Source: Gammaproteobacteria bacterium (GTDB taxonomy: Bacteria > Pseudomonadota > Gammaproteobacteria > GCA-001735895). Taken from it: a stretch of DNA of 5,443 bases. The notes beneath the pieces are model-generated. The model had not been told where the DNA came from. It worked only from the letters and a program-made list of their open reading frames with translations, and did no database searches. The stretch lies in assembly GCA_027293245.1 (NCBI GenBank), contig JAPUFZ010000014.1, forward strand, positions 1 through 5,443. Direction: 5' to 3'. The first letter of the stretch is position 1. Each line of letters begins with the position of its first letter. Made by a program: the position numbers and the translations under genes. Of this stretch, positions 1-5,181 are shown piece by piece.

Positions 1-183
1 CGGAGGGAATGGCACTGCCTTAAGCCCAGAATTAGCGTCATCCCGGCCTCCGAGCCGGGATCCAGGGTCGCTGAAAGCAAGCAATTTACTGGATACCGGC
101 GGTCCGACGTTTCGGTCAAGCCCGGGATGACGATGCTGTTGGTTTATAGTGATTTTACGCTTAAGGCAGTGCCATTCCCTCCG
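1..183. mobile_element. MITE-like element with 25-bp perfect terminal inverted repeats
   Basis: Positions 1-25 are the exact reverse complement of positions 159-183; the outer ends read CGGAGGGAATGG... and ...CCATTCCCTCCG. The 183-bp unit has no room for a transposase, so it would be a non-autonomous element moved in trans. The inner part of the repeat (GGCACTGCC-TTAAG) is loosely reminiscent of IS4-family ends; that is an inference from memory, not a database match. The left end coincides with the window edge, so the repeat may extend further out and any target-site duplication cannot be seen. A second palindromic repeat (36-132) sits inside it. The element lies about 125 bp upstream of the methyltransferase start. 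Confidence 0.7.
36..132. repeat. Nested intergenic palindromic repeat (CGTCATCCCGG...CCGGGATGACG class)
   Basis: The ends CGTCATCCCGGC (36-47) and CCCGGGATGACG (121-132) are inverted copies with one mismatch. The inner boundaries GATCCAG (60-66) and CTGGATAC (89-96) continue the mirror symmetry. The left arm folds on its own as an 8-bp hairpin, ATCCCGGC (40-47) with GCCGGGAT (54-61). This architecture matches the widespread proteobacterial intergenic repeats that read CTGGATNCCGG...CAAGNCCGGGATGACG. It lies wholly within the outer 25-bp inverted repeats, so it is either the normal core of that element or a later insertion. Confidence 0.7.
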
Positions 184-309
184 TCACCTTTTCCCTGAGG
201 TCAGAACGCAGTATTCTCTAATATTAAAATCAATTGTTCTGGTCCCGGTTTGTTGTGTCTCGGTAATTTTACAAGCCTGGTGATATTCGAAATCTCGGCA
301 GGAAAAACT

Positions 310-993
310 ATGACTAACGTCCGAAGTAATGAGTCCGTTCTGTGTGAGGTCCTTGAGTTGAAGGGCCTTCGTATAGTCGATATCGGGTCCGGTGCAGGAG
401 AACTGGTGCGCTACATGACGCGCCAGGGTGCCAGTGTGACAGGGTTGGAATGCGGTGCCTTGCAATTGGAAAAAGCCAGATCTTATCCTTCCGCAGGTGA
501 TGAAATCTATGTAGAAGGCTTCGGTCAGGAGATGCCGTTCGATGATGCGACTTATGACCTGGTGATATTTTTCAATTCCCTGCATCATGTCCCGGTCGAG
601 CATATGGCGGGCGCGCTCGGTGAGGCCGTGCGCGTGGTCAGGCCCGGTGGCATGGTATATGTGGCGGAGCCCATCGCCGCAGGCAGCGGGTTCGAGTTGC
701 ATGCTCCCATTGATGATGAGACCTCGGTTCGGTCTGCCGCTTATGGGGTTATTCGCGGCGCCGCTGGCCACGGACTGATTGAGGTTCGGGAAATCTTCTA
801 TGACACGACCTATCACCATGAAAATTTTGCCGCCTTCAAAGAAGAAATGATCCGCATCGAGCCCAGGCGCCGTGTTCTATTCGAGGCCAATGAGGCTGAA
901 TTGACCAGGGCCTTCGATCGACTCGGAGTTCCCGAGGAAATGGGTATACGCTTTGACCAACCCATGCGCGTGAACGTGTTGGAGAAAGCATGA
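310..993 (+). CDS. Class I SAM-dependent methyltransferase (Methyltransf_11/25 type)
   Basis: The 227-residue protein has a Rossmann-type SAM-binding fold. Motif I, VDIGSGAGELVR, is at residues 23-34. The acidic residue that normally binds the ribose hydroxyls is E47 in VTGLE (43-47). Motif II is YDLVIFFNSLHHVP (82-95), and the motif III loop is RVVRPGGMVYVAEP (108-121). The HH after NSL is typical of small-molecule or lipid methyltransferases, but the substrate is not recognisable. The C-terminal half (about 122-227) carries no motif I know. I chose ATG 310 because AGGA at 300-303 lies 6 nt upstream; the in-frame TTG at 250 has no ribosome site and adds residues ahead of the fold. The gene stands alone between the repeat element and a converging minus-strand gene, so its context gives no pathway. 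Known from family: SAM-dependent methyl transfer in the cytoplasm. Unknown: the acceptor. Confidence 0.9.
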   Translation: MTNVRSNESVLCEVLELKGLRIVDIGSGAGELVRYMTRQGASVTGLECGALQLEKARSYPSAGDEIYVEGFGQEMPFDDATYDLVIFFNSLHHVPVEHMAGALGEAVRVVRPGGMVYVAEPIAAGSGFELHAPIDDETSVRSAAYGVIRGAAGHGLIEVREIFYDTTYHHENFAAFKEEMIRIEPRRRVLFEANEAELTRAFDRLGVPEEMGIRFDQPMRVNVLEKA

Positions 994-1033
994 CGGATAA
1001 GCCTTCTGACGATGCGCAATAAAACCGGTATAT

Positions 1034-1050
1034 TCGGTGACGGTTACCGA
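1034..1050. terminator. Small hairpin between convergent genes, possible weak terminator
   Basis: TCGGTGA (1034-1040) pairs with TTACCGA (1044-1050), giving 7 bp including one G-T pair with loop CGG. It lies in the 103-bp gap between the methyltransferase stop and the stop of the converging DUF1207 gene, where a bidirectional terminator would be expected. No clean T-run follows on +. On the minus strand the downstream sequence is A/T-rich (ATATACC, then GGTTTTATTG), so it fits the minus-strand gene slightly better. Confidence 0.25.
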
Positions 1051-1096
1051 CTAAAAGACAAACGAAAAGCCTGGGTAGCAACGATGTGAAATAATG

Positions 1097-1981
1097 TCAG
1101 TAATCATAGTGCACCCCGATGGATAAATAGGATTCGTCTTCAAAGGAAAACTCGCCTATCACCGATCGACCACGATAAGCTTCCAACACAAATCGGTATC
1201 GCTCGGTTGCCCGGCCCGTGACATAAATTAAACCCAATTGTAAAGTGATGGCCGGTTCCCAATCCCGCTCCTGAAAAAAGGTAATGTCTGTTGCTGTGTA
1301 CCACGGGAGCCCCAGAAAATGGTCGTTGTGAGCTCCAAAATATTCAGCTCCCCATTGCCAGCGGAAAGCTTCCTGGTTATTTTTCAGGTCGTACGCCCAA
1401 CCCAGCTCTGTGTATAGTTTTGACCTGGGTGCTGGCAACCAGGTCATACCGGCGATCAGTTCTTGACGAGTATAGTCGATGCGCTGACGACCGGTTTCTT
1501 CCACGAATTCATCACCCAAATGTGAGGAATCATGCAGGAAACCAAAACGAATAAACTTTTCCGGCGACAGCCTGCGGGAAAAATACAATCCGAAGATGCC
1601 GTCCCAGCCAATATTATCCAGGCTGTCTTCAAGATCGAAGTGGCTGAAGAAACCGATTTCAAGATCAATCTGCCATGCTTTATAAGTCTGTTCATCGCCA
1701 AAACGTACCACGCCAAAACGTTTGCCCAGGCTGAAATTAAAACGCGCGGCACCCGCATCCTCTATATCACTATTGAATATGCCCAGGAAGGTAATGGCCG
1801 TTTGCGCGCTGCGAGGATCGGCTAAATAGCGCGGATAAAAGTCAGCAGGCGGGGCTAAGGTAATTCGATTTACATTTGCCAGTTTGTCGCTTCCTTCTTC
1901 GCTTGCGTTAGCCAGGTTATTGGTTAGATGAGTAGACACAAGAAACAAACAGATAAAGCTAAAGCGAAAACATGAGCGCAT
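1097..1981 (-). CDS. DUF1207 family outer-membrane protein (predicted beta-barrel)
   Basis: The 294-residue protein begins with a signal peptide: MRSCFRF basic start, FICLFLVS hydrophobic core, and cleavage probably after ANA at about residue 26. No lipobox is seen. The mature part has the alternating hydrophobic/aromatic pattern of beta-strands. Its landmarks match DUF1207: YLADPRSAQT near the mature N-terminus, SLGKRFGVVRFGD, WQIDLEIGFFSHFDL, and FGFLHDSSHLGDEF followed by RIDYTRQEL. It ends in SIGVHYDY with a terminal aromatic residue, as expected for Bam-assembled barrels. Function of the family is unknown. Start choice: the frame stays open to ATG 2062 and also holds ATG 1993. ATG 1981 gives the cleanest signal peptide and has GGA 7 nt upstream; 1993 would only add MEQN. 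It is transcribed towards the methyltransferase and is separated by about 190 bp from the TerB-like gene upstream on the same strand. Confidence 0.85.
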   Translation of the reverse strand: MRSCFRFSFICLFLVSTHLTNNLANASEEGSDKLANVNRITLAPPADFYPRYLADPRSAQTAITFLGIFNSDIEDAGAARFNFSLGKRFGVVRFGDEQTYKAWQIDLEIGFFSHFDLEDSLDNIGWDGIFGLYFSRRLSPEKFIRFGFLHDSSHLGDEFVEETGRQRIDYTRQELIAGMTWLPAPRSKLYTELGWAYDLKNNQEAFRWQWGAEYFGAHNDHFLGLPWYTATDITFFQERDWEPAITLQLGLIYVTGRATERYRFVLEAYRGRSVIGEFSFEDESYLSIGVHYDY

Positions 1982-2143
1982 GTTTTGTTCCATAGTTGGC
2001 TGCAGCTGATTTAAGTGAGTACGAGTAGCGTGGAGCCAACCATGGAAAGCCCACGATGTCATCGAGAAATCGTTGGTTCGGTCTTGCAGCGTTAGCTTGC
2101 GTGCTGTTGCTTTATCGCTGAGCGATTGCTGCGAATTCGCATT

Positions 2144-2160
2144 CAGTCTGGTCTAGACTG
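2144..2160. terminator. Hairpin just downstream of the TerB-like gene
   Basis: CAGTCT (2144-2149) pairs with AGACTG (2155-2160) around a 5-nt loop, 10 bp past the stop of the minus-strand TerB-like gene. No U-run follows on the minus strand, so intrinsic termination is doubtful. Two further small palindromes lie next to it, GCGAATTCGC (2131-2140) and TCGCTGAGCGA (2115-2125). The region may serve as a transcript 3' end or simply be symmetric spacer. Confidence 0.25.
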
Positions 2161-2170
2161 GCAAAGAGCA

Positions 2171-2734
2171 TTAAACTTTAGAAAATGCATTTGCCAACTC
2201 TTCCAGTTTTGCTTCCTCTTCGCTCGAAATCTTGCCGATACCGAGAAATCCGCCGGCTGACTCTGCCACAGTGCGTGCGCGACTGAGCAGCTCTTGTTTG
2301 AGTTTATCCCTGGCCGCCGCATCCATCGTACTGGTAAGCGCCGAAACATAGTCTTTCCAGGCTGAAACCACTTCGGTACTCGGTTGTATGACTAGCCACC
2401 CGTCCAGCAGGGCCGTGCTTTCGGCACTTAGCCCTGAGTCCTCGGCGGCGGATAAAATGGCGCTGCGTTCGTTATCGTCCATGGTGCCGTCCGCCCAGGC
2501 AACTTCTAGCAGTGGAACAAGCGATAGCGCTGCCAGGGTATCGCTGTTTATGTCGAGCGCGATAAGCTGTTCGAGCACCGCGTCATCGGTTATGCCAGAC
2601 GCGCCCGCAAGGGACTCCTTCCTGTTCTTTGCCTCTTCTTTTTCTAGCAGGGCCGTGCGCAGTTTTTCGCCTTCCTTGGCGAAGAATATTTCTTCCAGTG
2701 CTTTTCCGCGCTCATCGAGAATTCCGTCAGCCAT
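2171..2734 (-). CDS. TerB-like (tellurite-resistance-type helical domain) protein
   Basis: The 187-residue protein is soluble, with no signal peptide or membrane segment. Residues 5-40 form a charged helix (ILDERGKALEEIFFAKEGEK and on) that resembles the start of DUF1476/ATPase zeta-inhibitor-type helices; this resemblance is by eye only. The central part, about 66-130, carries the TerB signature PLLEVAWADGTMDDNERSAI (74-93), with the acidic W-A-D-G...E-R pattern thought to bind metal in TerB folds. The C-terminus has SAGGFLGIGKISSEEE followed by an amphipathic helix, a tail I associate with TerB-like hypothetical proteins. ATG 2734 was chosen over the in-frame ATG at 2776 because GGAGGA (minus strand, 2748-2743) lies 8 nt upstream, and the earlier start would overlap the predicted promoter. 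No ter operon partners are present, so a role in tellurite resistance should not be assumed. Confidence 0.8.
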   Translation of the reverse strand: MADGILDERGKALEEIFFAKEGEKLRTALLEKEEAKNRKESLAGASGITDDAVLEQLIALDINSDTLAALSLVPLLEVAWADGTMDDNERSAILSAAEDSGLSAESTALLDGWLVIQPSTEVVSAWKDYVSALTSTMDAAARDKLKQELLSRARTVAESAGGFLGIGKISSEEEAKLEELANAFSKV

Positions 2735-2763
2735 GTTTGTGTTCCTCCGCCATTTAGGTATAA

Positions 2764-2925
2764 AGGGTAATAACACTATATTACTTGCTTGCTAACGCCA
2801 GTCAAACGGCTGTCTTTGTTCACAGCGCTGCAGCAAAACGGGCTGTGATCTCGGGCCAACTGGGGCTTCGCCCGGATGGGTCTCTGGAAAAGGGTCTCGA
2901 GGCACTGATGGAACGCGCCTGGTGA
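2764..2925 (+). other. Short coding-like open frame, possible gene relic
   Basis: One frame is open from just after TAA (2761-2763) to TGA (2923-2925). Its last part, AVISGQLGLRPDGSLEKGLE followed by ALMERAW, has the composition of real protein. There is no ATG; the only plausible start is TTG 2785, without a ribosome site, giving 46 residues. The 5' part overlaps the predicted promoter of the divergent TerB-like gene. I do not recognise the sequence. It could be the 3' end of a decayed gene or a chance open frame. Confidence 0.2.
2778..2805 (-). promoter_or_regulatory. Candidate sigma-70 promoter of the TerB-like gene
   Basis: On the minus strand TTGACT (2805-2800, 5 of 6 to consensus) is followed after 16 nt by TAATAT (2783-2778, 4 of 6). 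An alternative -10, TATAGT (2780-2775, 5 of 6), lies at 19-nt spacing. The site gives a leader of about 40 nt ending in the strong GGAGGA ribosome site. Inferred from consensus matching only. Confidence 0.45.
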
Positions 2926-3082
2926 CTGAAAATAGACCGTGTTGGTCGGCGAAAAGGGCGCAATGAGTGTATTTGCGGGAATCATCCAGATTTCAGATTC
3001 TCGAGGGCCGGACGGCGTCACGAGTTTCTGCTTTTTATTTGTTAGAATTGTGAAAATTGGGTGTTTTTACTTCACTATACTC

Positions 3083-3112
3083 CTGACGAGCCAGGCTAAT
3101 TTGTGTTACAAT
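3083..3112 (+). promoter_or_regulatory. Candidate sigma-70 promoter, distal
   Basis: CTGACG (3083-3088, 4 of 6 to TTGACA) and TACAAT (3107-3112, 5 of 6 to TATAAT) are separated by 18 nt. If used, the transcript would have a leader of roughly 510 nt before the cytidylyltransferase, or would produce a non-coding RNA. Consensus matching only. Confidence 0.3.
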
Positions 3113-3324
3113 CGCCTCGTAGTATCGCATATTGTTCGACGTCAAAGACAACGGTTATTGTTCGTTGATAGCCTTTCTCATTTCTTGGTTTCGTCTCTCC
3201 TGCGTGAACTAGGGCTGTAGTTATTGATTCTTCGTCGATTTGGTGTGAGAAGCGGAATCAGTGGCAGCCTTAAGTGCCGCAGTATGGTTTTTCATGGCCG
3301 GTTGACTCGGGCTTCATGTCAATT

Positions 3325-3351
3325 TGCACAAGGTGCCTTTCAGGCTGTGCA
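3325..3351 (+). other. Two-part hairpin in the intergenic region
   Basis: TGCACA (3325-3330) pairs with TGTGCA (3346-3351). Inside it, GCCT (3335-3338) pairs with AGGC (3342-3345) around loop TTC. Together they form a 10-bp stem interrupted by a 4-nt one-sided bulge (AGGT, 3331-3334). No T-run follows, so it is not an obvious terminator. It may be an RNA structure in a long leader. Confidence 0.35.
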
Positions 3352-3431
3352 TGGCAGGGACCTCCGAGGCAATTGAAGTCTAGTTGCCGATCAACACCGC
3401 CGACTTTCGGGCATCCGCGATTTTAACTATC

Positions 3432-3446
3432 ACGGTATATTACCGT
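3432..3446. promoter_or_regulatory. Perfect inverted repeat, candidate operator
   Basis: ACGGTA (3432-3437) and TACCGT (3441-3446) are perfect inverted arms around TAT. The compact A/T-centred dyad looks like a dimeric regulator site. It lies about 60 bp upstream of the proximal candidate promoter and about 185 bp upstream of the cytidylyltransferase start. The regulator is unknown. Confidence 0.35.
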
Positions 3447-3463
3447 ATTTTATGCCGCAATTA

Positions 3464-3480
3464 ATTCACCGTTGGTGATT
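3464..3480. promoter_or_regulatory. Inverted repeat ATTCACC-GTT-GGTGATT, candidate operator
   Basis: Arms 3464-3470 and 3474-3480 match in 6 of 7 positions around GTT. The half-site recurs nearby: TGTCACCAATG (3504-3514) is CATTGGTGACA on the other strand, and ATGGTGAC is at 3585-3592. The shared core is (T/A)TGGTGA. The second copy overlaps the -35 of the proximal candidate promoter, as a regulator site would. Confidence 0.3.
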
Positions 3481-3503
3481 CAACTGGATTGCAAAATAGC
3501 CCT

Positions 3504-3532
3504 TGTCACCAATGATAAATGGGGTCGATATT
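3504..3532 (+). promoter_or_regulatory. Candidate sigma-70 promoter of the cytidylyltransferase operon
   Basis: TTGTCA (3504-3509, 5 of 6 to TTGACA) and GATATT (3527-3532, 4 of 6) are spaced by exactly 17 nt. It would start transcription about 90 nt before the ATG at 3632. Consensus matching only. Confidence 0.35.
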
Positions 3533-3631
3533 GTGCAGTTGGAACAACCAGTATTTGGTTTTTAATCGACCAAACCTACGCTAAATGGTGACTGTGTGCG
3601 GAAAAACTAATTTTTGTAAGGAAATGAATTG

Positions 3632-4471
3632 ATGACCAATAAATTGCGAGTTGCTGTTATTCTAGCCGCCGGAATGGGTGAACGACTGGAGACGTTGGGT
3701 AAAACTATACCAAAAGGATTTCTACGCCTGGGAAAGCGTCCGATTATTGAAGAATCTATCGACAATTTACTTGATGCCGGAATTAGGCAAATTATCATCG
3801 TTACCGGACACCATTTCGAGTACTACGAGCGTCTCAAGGAATCGTATTCGGGTATCATAAAAACCATCCACAATAGTCTTTATGCCCGGTCCGGTAGCAT
3901 GTATTCGCTCTATTGCGCCAAAGATTGGCTGATGGAAGATTTTTTACTTCTGGAATCAGATATCGTATACGAAGCAAGGGCCGTATCGAGACTATTGCAG
4001 TTTCCGACAGATAACGCTGTGCTTTTGTCCGGTCCTACTTATTCAGGCGATGAAGTTTATGTTGCCACCAAGGGTATACGAATTGTCGGCATGTCAAAAG
4101 ACCCCAACAAATTCAATGCTTATATTGCCGGTGAACTGGTGGGAATCACGAAAGTGTCCCAGCTCTTGTTTAAGGAAATGATCGTTGAAGCCGAGATTCA
4201 GTTTAACCGTACACTTCAGGTAGCCTACGAAACCGACTGTCTATCGGCTGTATCGGCCAGGTTCCCTCTTTACCACTGCCTTGTCTCTGACCTTATCTGG
4301 TCGGAAATTGACACACCCTCGGATATGAGACATACCCAGGATACGGTCTATCCAGCCATCATTAATCAGGCGCAGGTAAGTGGAAATATTGAAAGTTCAC
4401 CTCTGGGCCAGCAACCAATCGACTCTAATTCCGGCTACACTTATGAACCTGGCAATGGTAATAATGTATGA
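3632..4471 (+). CDS. PntC/LicC-like CTP:phospho(no)-alcohol cytidylyltransferase
   Basis: The 279-residue protein is a nucleotidyltransferase of the LicC/PntC group, which couples CTP to phosphocholine or 2-aminoethylphosphonate to give a CDP-alcohol. The N-terminal nucleotide-binding signature is VILAAGMGERL (9-19) with PKGFL (27-31). GSMYSLY is at 88-94 and LLLESDIVYE at 105-114, with D110 the expected Mg-binding aspartate. DEVYV (140-144), MSKD (154-157) and GELVGI (167-172) follow. YETDCLS (199-205) and WSEIDT (223-228) supply the late acidic residues. The residue pattern recalls PntC most closely, but phosphocholine or phosphoethanolamine remain possible. The last 40 or so residues are rich in N, S, G and Q and look like a disordered tail beyond the catalytic domain. 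ATG 3632 has AAGGAA (3618-3623) 8 nt upstream; the preceding TTG at 3629 is unnecessary. The stop overlaps an ATG of the next frame as ATGA, implying translational coupling to the CDP-alcohol transferase. Confidence 0.85.
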   Translation: MTNKLRVAVILAAGMGERLETLGKTIPKGFLRLGKRPIIEESIDNLLDAGIRQIIIVTGHHFEYYERLKESYSGIIKTIHNSLYARSGSMYSLYCAKDWLMEDFLLLESDIVYEARAVSRLLQFPTDNAVLLSGPTYSGDEVYVATKGIRIVGMSKDPNKFNAYIAGELVGITKVSQLLFKEMIVEAEIQFNRTLQVAYETDCLSAVSARFPLYHCLVSDLIWSEIDTPSDMRHTQDTVYPAIINQAQVSGNIESSPLGQQPIDSNSGYTYEPGNGNNV

Positions 4472-4503
4472 TTGATACGACGCCTTTAGCAATCCCCGAG
4501 TAG
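4468..4503 (+). CDS. 11-codon frame between the two enzymes, ended by amber; 5' part of the transferase frame
   Basis: ATG 4468 overlaps the cytidylyltransferase stop (4469-4471) as ATGA and reads MIDTTPLAIPE before TAG (4501-4503). This frame is the same one as the CDP-alcohol transferase, which continues after TAG as ALHHYPDLTKPE. The arrangement suggests that the transferase originally began at 4468 and was cut by a nonsense change. Alternatively, this is a coupling leader whose ribosomes restart at TTG 4507. Confidence 0.35.
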   Translation: MIDTTPLAIPE

Positions 4504-4506
4504 GCG

Positions 4507-5181
4507 TTGCATCACTATCCAGATCTGACCAAACCCGAAAGTGACGGTGTATATTGTTACTATATCCAACGTCGCGTATCTTGTGTTATCAGTGGCTATT
4601 GCCATGCTAAAGGAATGTCACCAAACACAGCAACATTAATTGACGTTTGTTTCGCGGTGTTTGCCGCTATTGCCTTTTATCTACAGAATTTTATGTTGGC
4701 GGTACTGTTTATACAGCTGTTTGGAATTTGGTCCTGTGTGGATGGAGAATTAGCCCGGCTCAGTAGAAAAACCAGCACTTTGGGGGATTTCTACGATACC
4801 ATGGTTGACCGCGCAAGCGAGCTTATTATTGTCGCCGGCATACTCTTTTCTTTCGATGAAATTCTATCAACACCCATATGGCAGCCCCTTCTATTTGCCT
4901 ACATCGGGGCTGTTTTTCTAATTACTAATTCCTCAGAAAAATATCGGTCAGCCTATCACAGTAATTATCCCAAAAGACGAGTTGAACTCCTGTTTAGCTG
5001 GGTATGTGCGGGTAGTGATATTCGTTTTCTTTATCTGTCTATCGGCATTGTTTGGTTTGTGGTAACGGGAAATCCGTTCATTCTGTTCTGGCTGATCGTT
5101 CTCATGACCCTCGCTTTATATATTAATTTTTTATTCCGACTCTGGAAGGTATCCCAGATTGATCAATCAATTTCGCCATAG
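4507..5181 (+). CDS. CDP-alcohol phosphatidyltransferase family membrane enzyme
   Basis: The 224-residue protein, counted from TTG 4507, carries a perfect CDP-alcohol phosphotransferase motif DG-x2-AR-x8-G-x3-D-x3-D, with D79, G80, A83, R84, G93, D97 and D101. These acids bind two metal ions and the CDP moiety at the cytoplasmic membrane face. About six membrane segments are visible, near residues 41-59, 62-78, 103-118, 128-146, 170-187 and 190-210. The pre-membrane part (KPESDGVYCYYIQRRVS and on to GMSPN, 9-40) looks conserved for bacterial members, so translation must begin upstream of it; the first internal ATG (residue 37) is too late. The enzyme should transfer the headgroup made by the upstream cytidylyltransferase to a lipid or other alcohol. 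The start is unusual: TTG 4507 lies 3 nt after an in-frame TAG, with only GAG (4498-4500) as a weak ribosome site. The 3' end overlaps the converging phosphatase gene by 19 bp. Confidence 0.85.
   Translation: MHHYPDLTKPESDGVYCYYIQRRVSCVISGYCHAKGMSPNTATLIDVCFAVFAAIAFYLQNFMLAVLFIQLFGIWSCVDGELARLSRKTSTLGDFYDTMVDRASELIIVAGILFSFDEILSTPIWQPLLFAYIGAVFLITNSSEKYRSAYHSNYPKRRVELLFSWVCAGSDIRFLYLSIGIVWFVVTGNPFILFWLIVLMTLALYINFLFRLWKVSQIDQSISP

Larger units (their letters stand above)
2806..3631. other. Long gene-poor intergenic region upstream of the cytidylyltransferase
   Basis: About 820 bp separate the divergent TerB-like gene and the cytidylyltransferase. No frame here has a start with a ribosome site and a protein-like sequence, apart from the short relic ending at 2925. 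The second half turns A/T-richer and contains two candidate sigma-70 promoters and several inverted repeats, listed separately. The length is unusual next to the short spacers elsewhere in the window. It could hold a long regulated leader, a small RNA, or decayed genes. Confidence 0.5.

Noticed and set aside
250..309. TTG 250 as the methyltransferase start
   Set aside because: No ribosome site, and the extra residues precede a well-placed AGGA-ATG at 300-312.
184..819. 211-residue minus-strand open frame
   Set aside because: It lies antisense to the methyltransferase, whose SAM-binding motifs are clear; the minus-strand translation shows no family features.
1291..1825. Plus-strand open frames opposite the DUF1207 gene
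   Set aside because: Shadows of a gene with a signal peptide and clear family landmarks on the minus strand.
2388..2795. 135-residue plus-strand open frame
   Set aside because: Antisense to the TerB-like gene; the serine-rich translation is a codon-complement artefact.
2939..3220. 93-residue plus-strand open frame in the intergenic region
   Set aside because: GTG start without a Shine-Dalgarno, no recognisable domain, and it runs across a candidate promoter.
3255..3495. Sigma-54 promoter upstream of the headgroup genes
   Set aside because: GG and GC pairs near TGGCAG (from about 3261) and TTGCA (3489) do not have the required 10-nt spacing.
2806..3631. JUMPstart/ops element for RfaH control
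   Set aside because: No GGCGGTAGC-like core is present in the leader.
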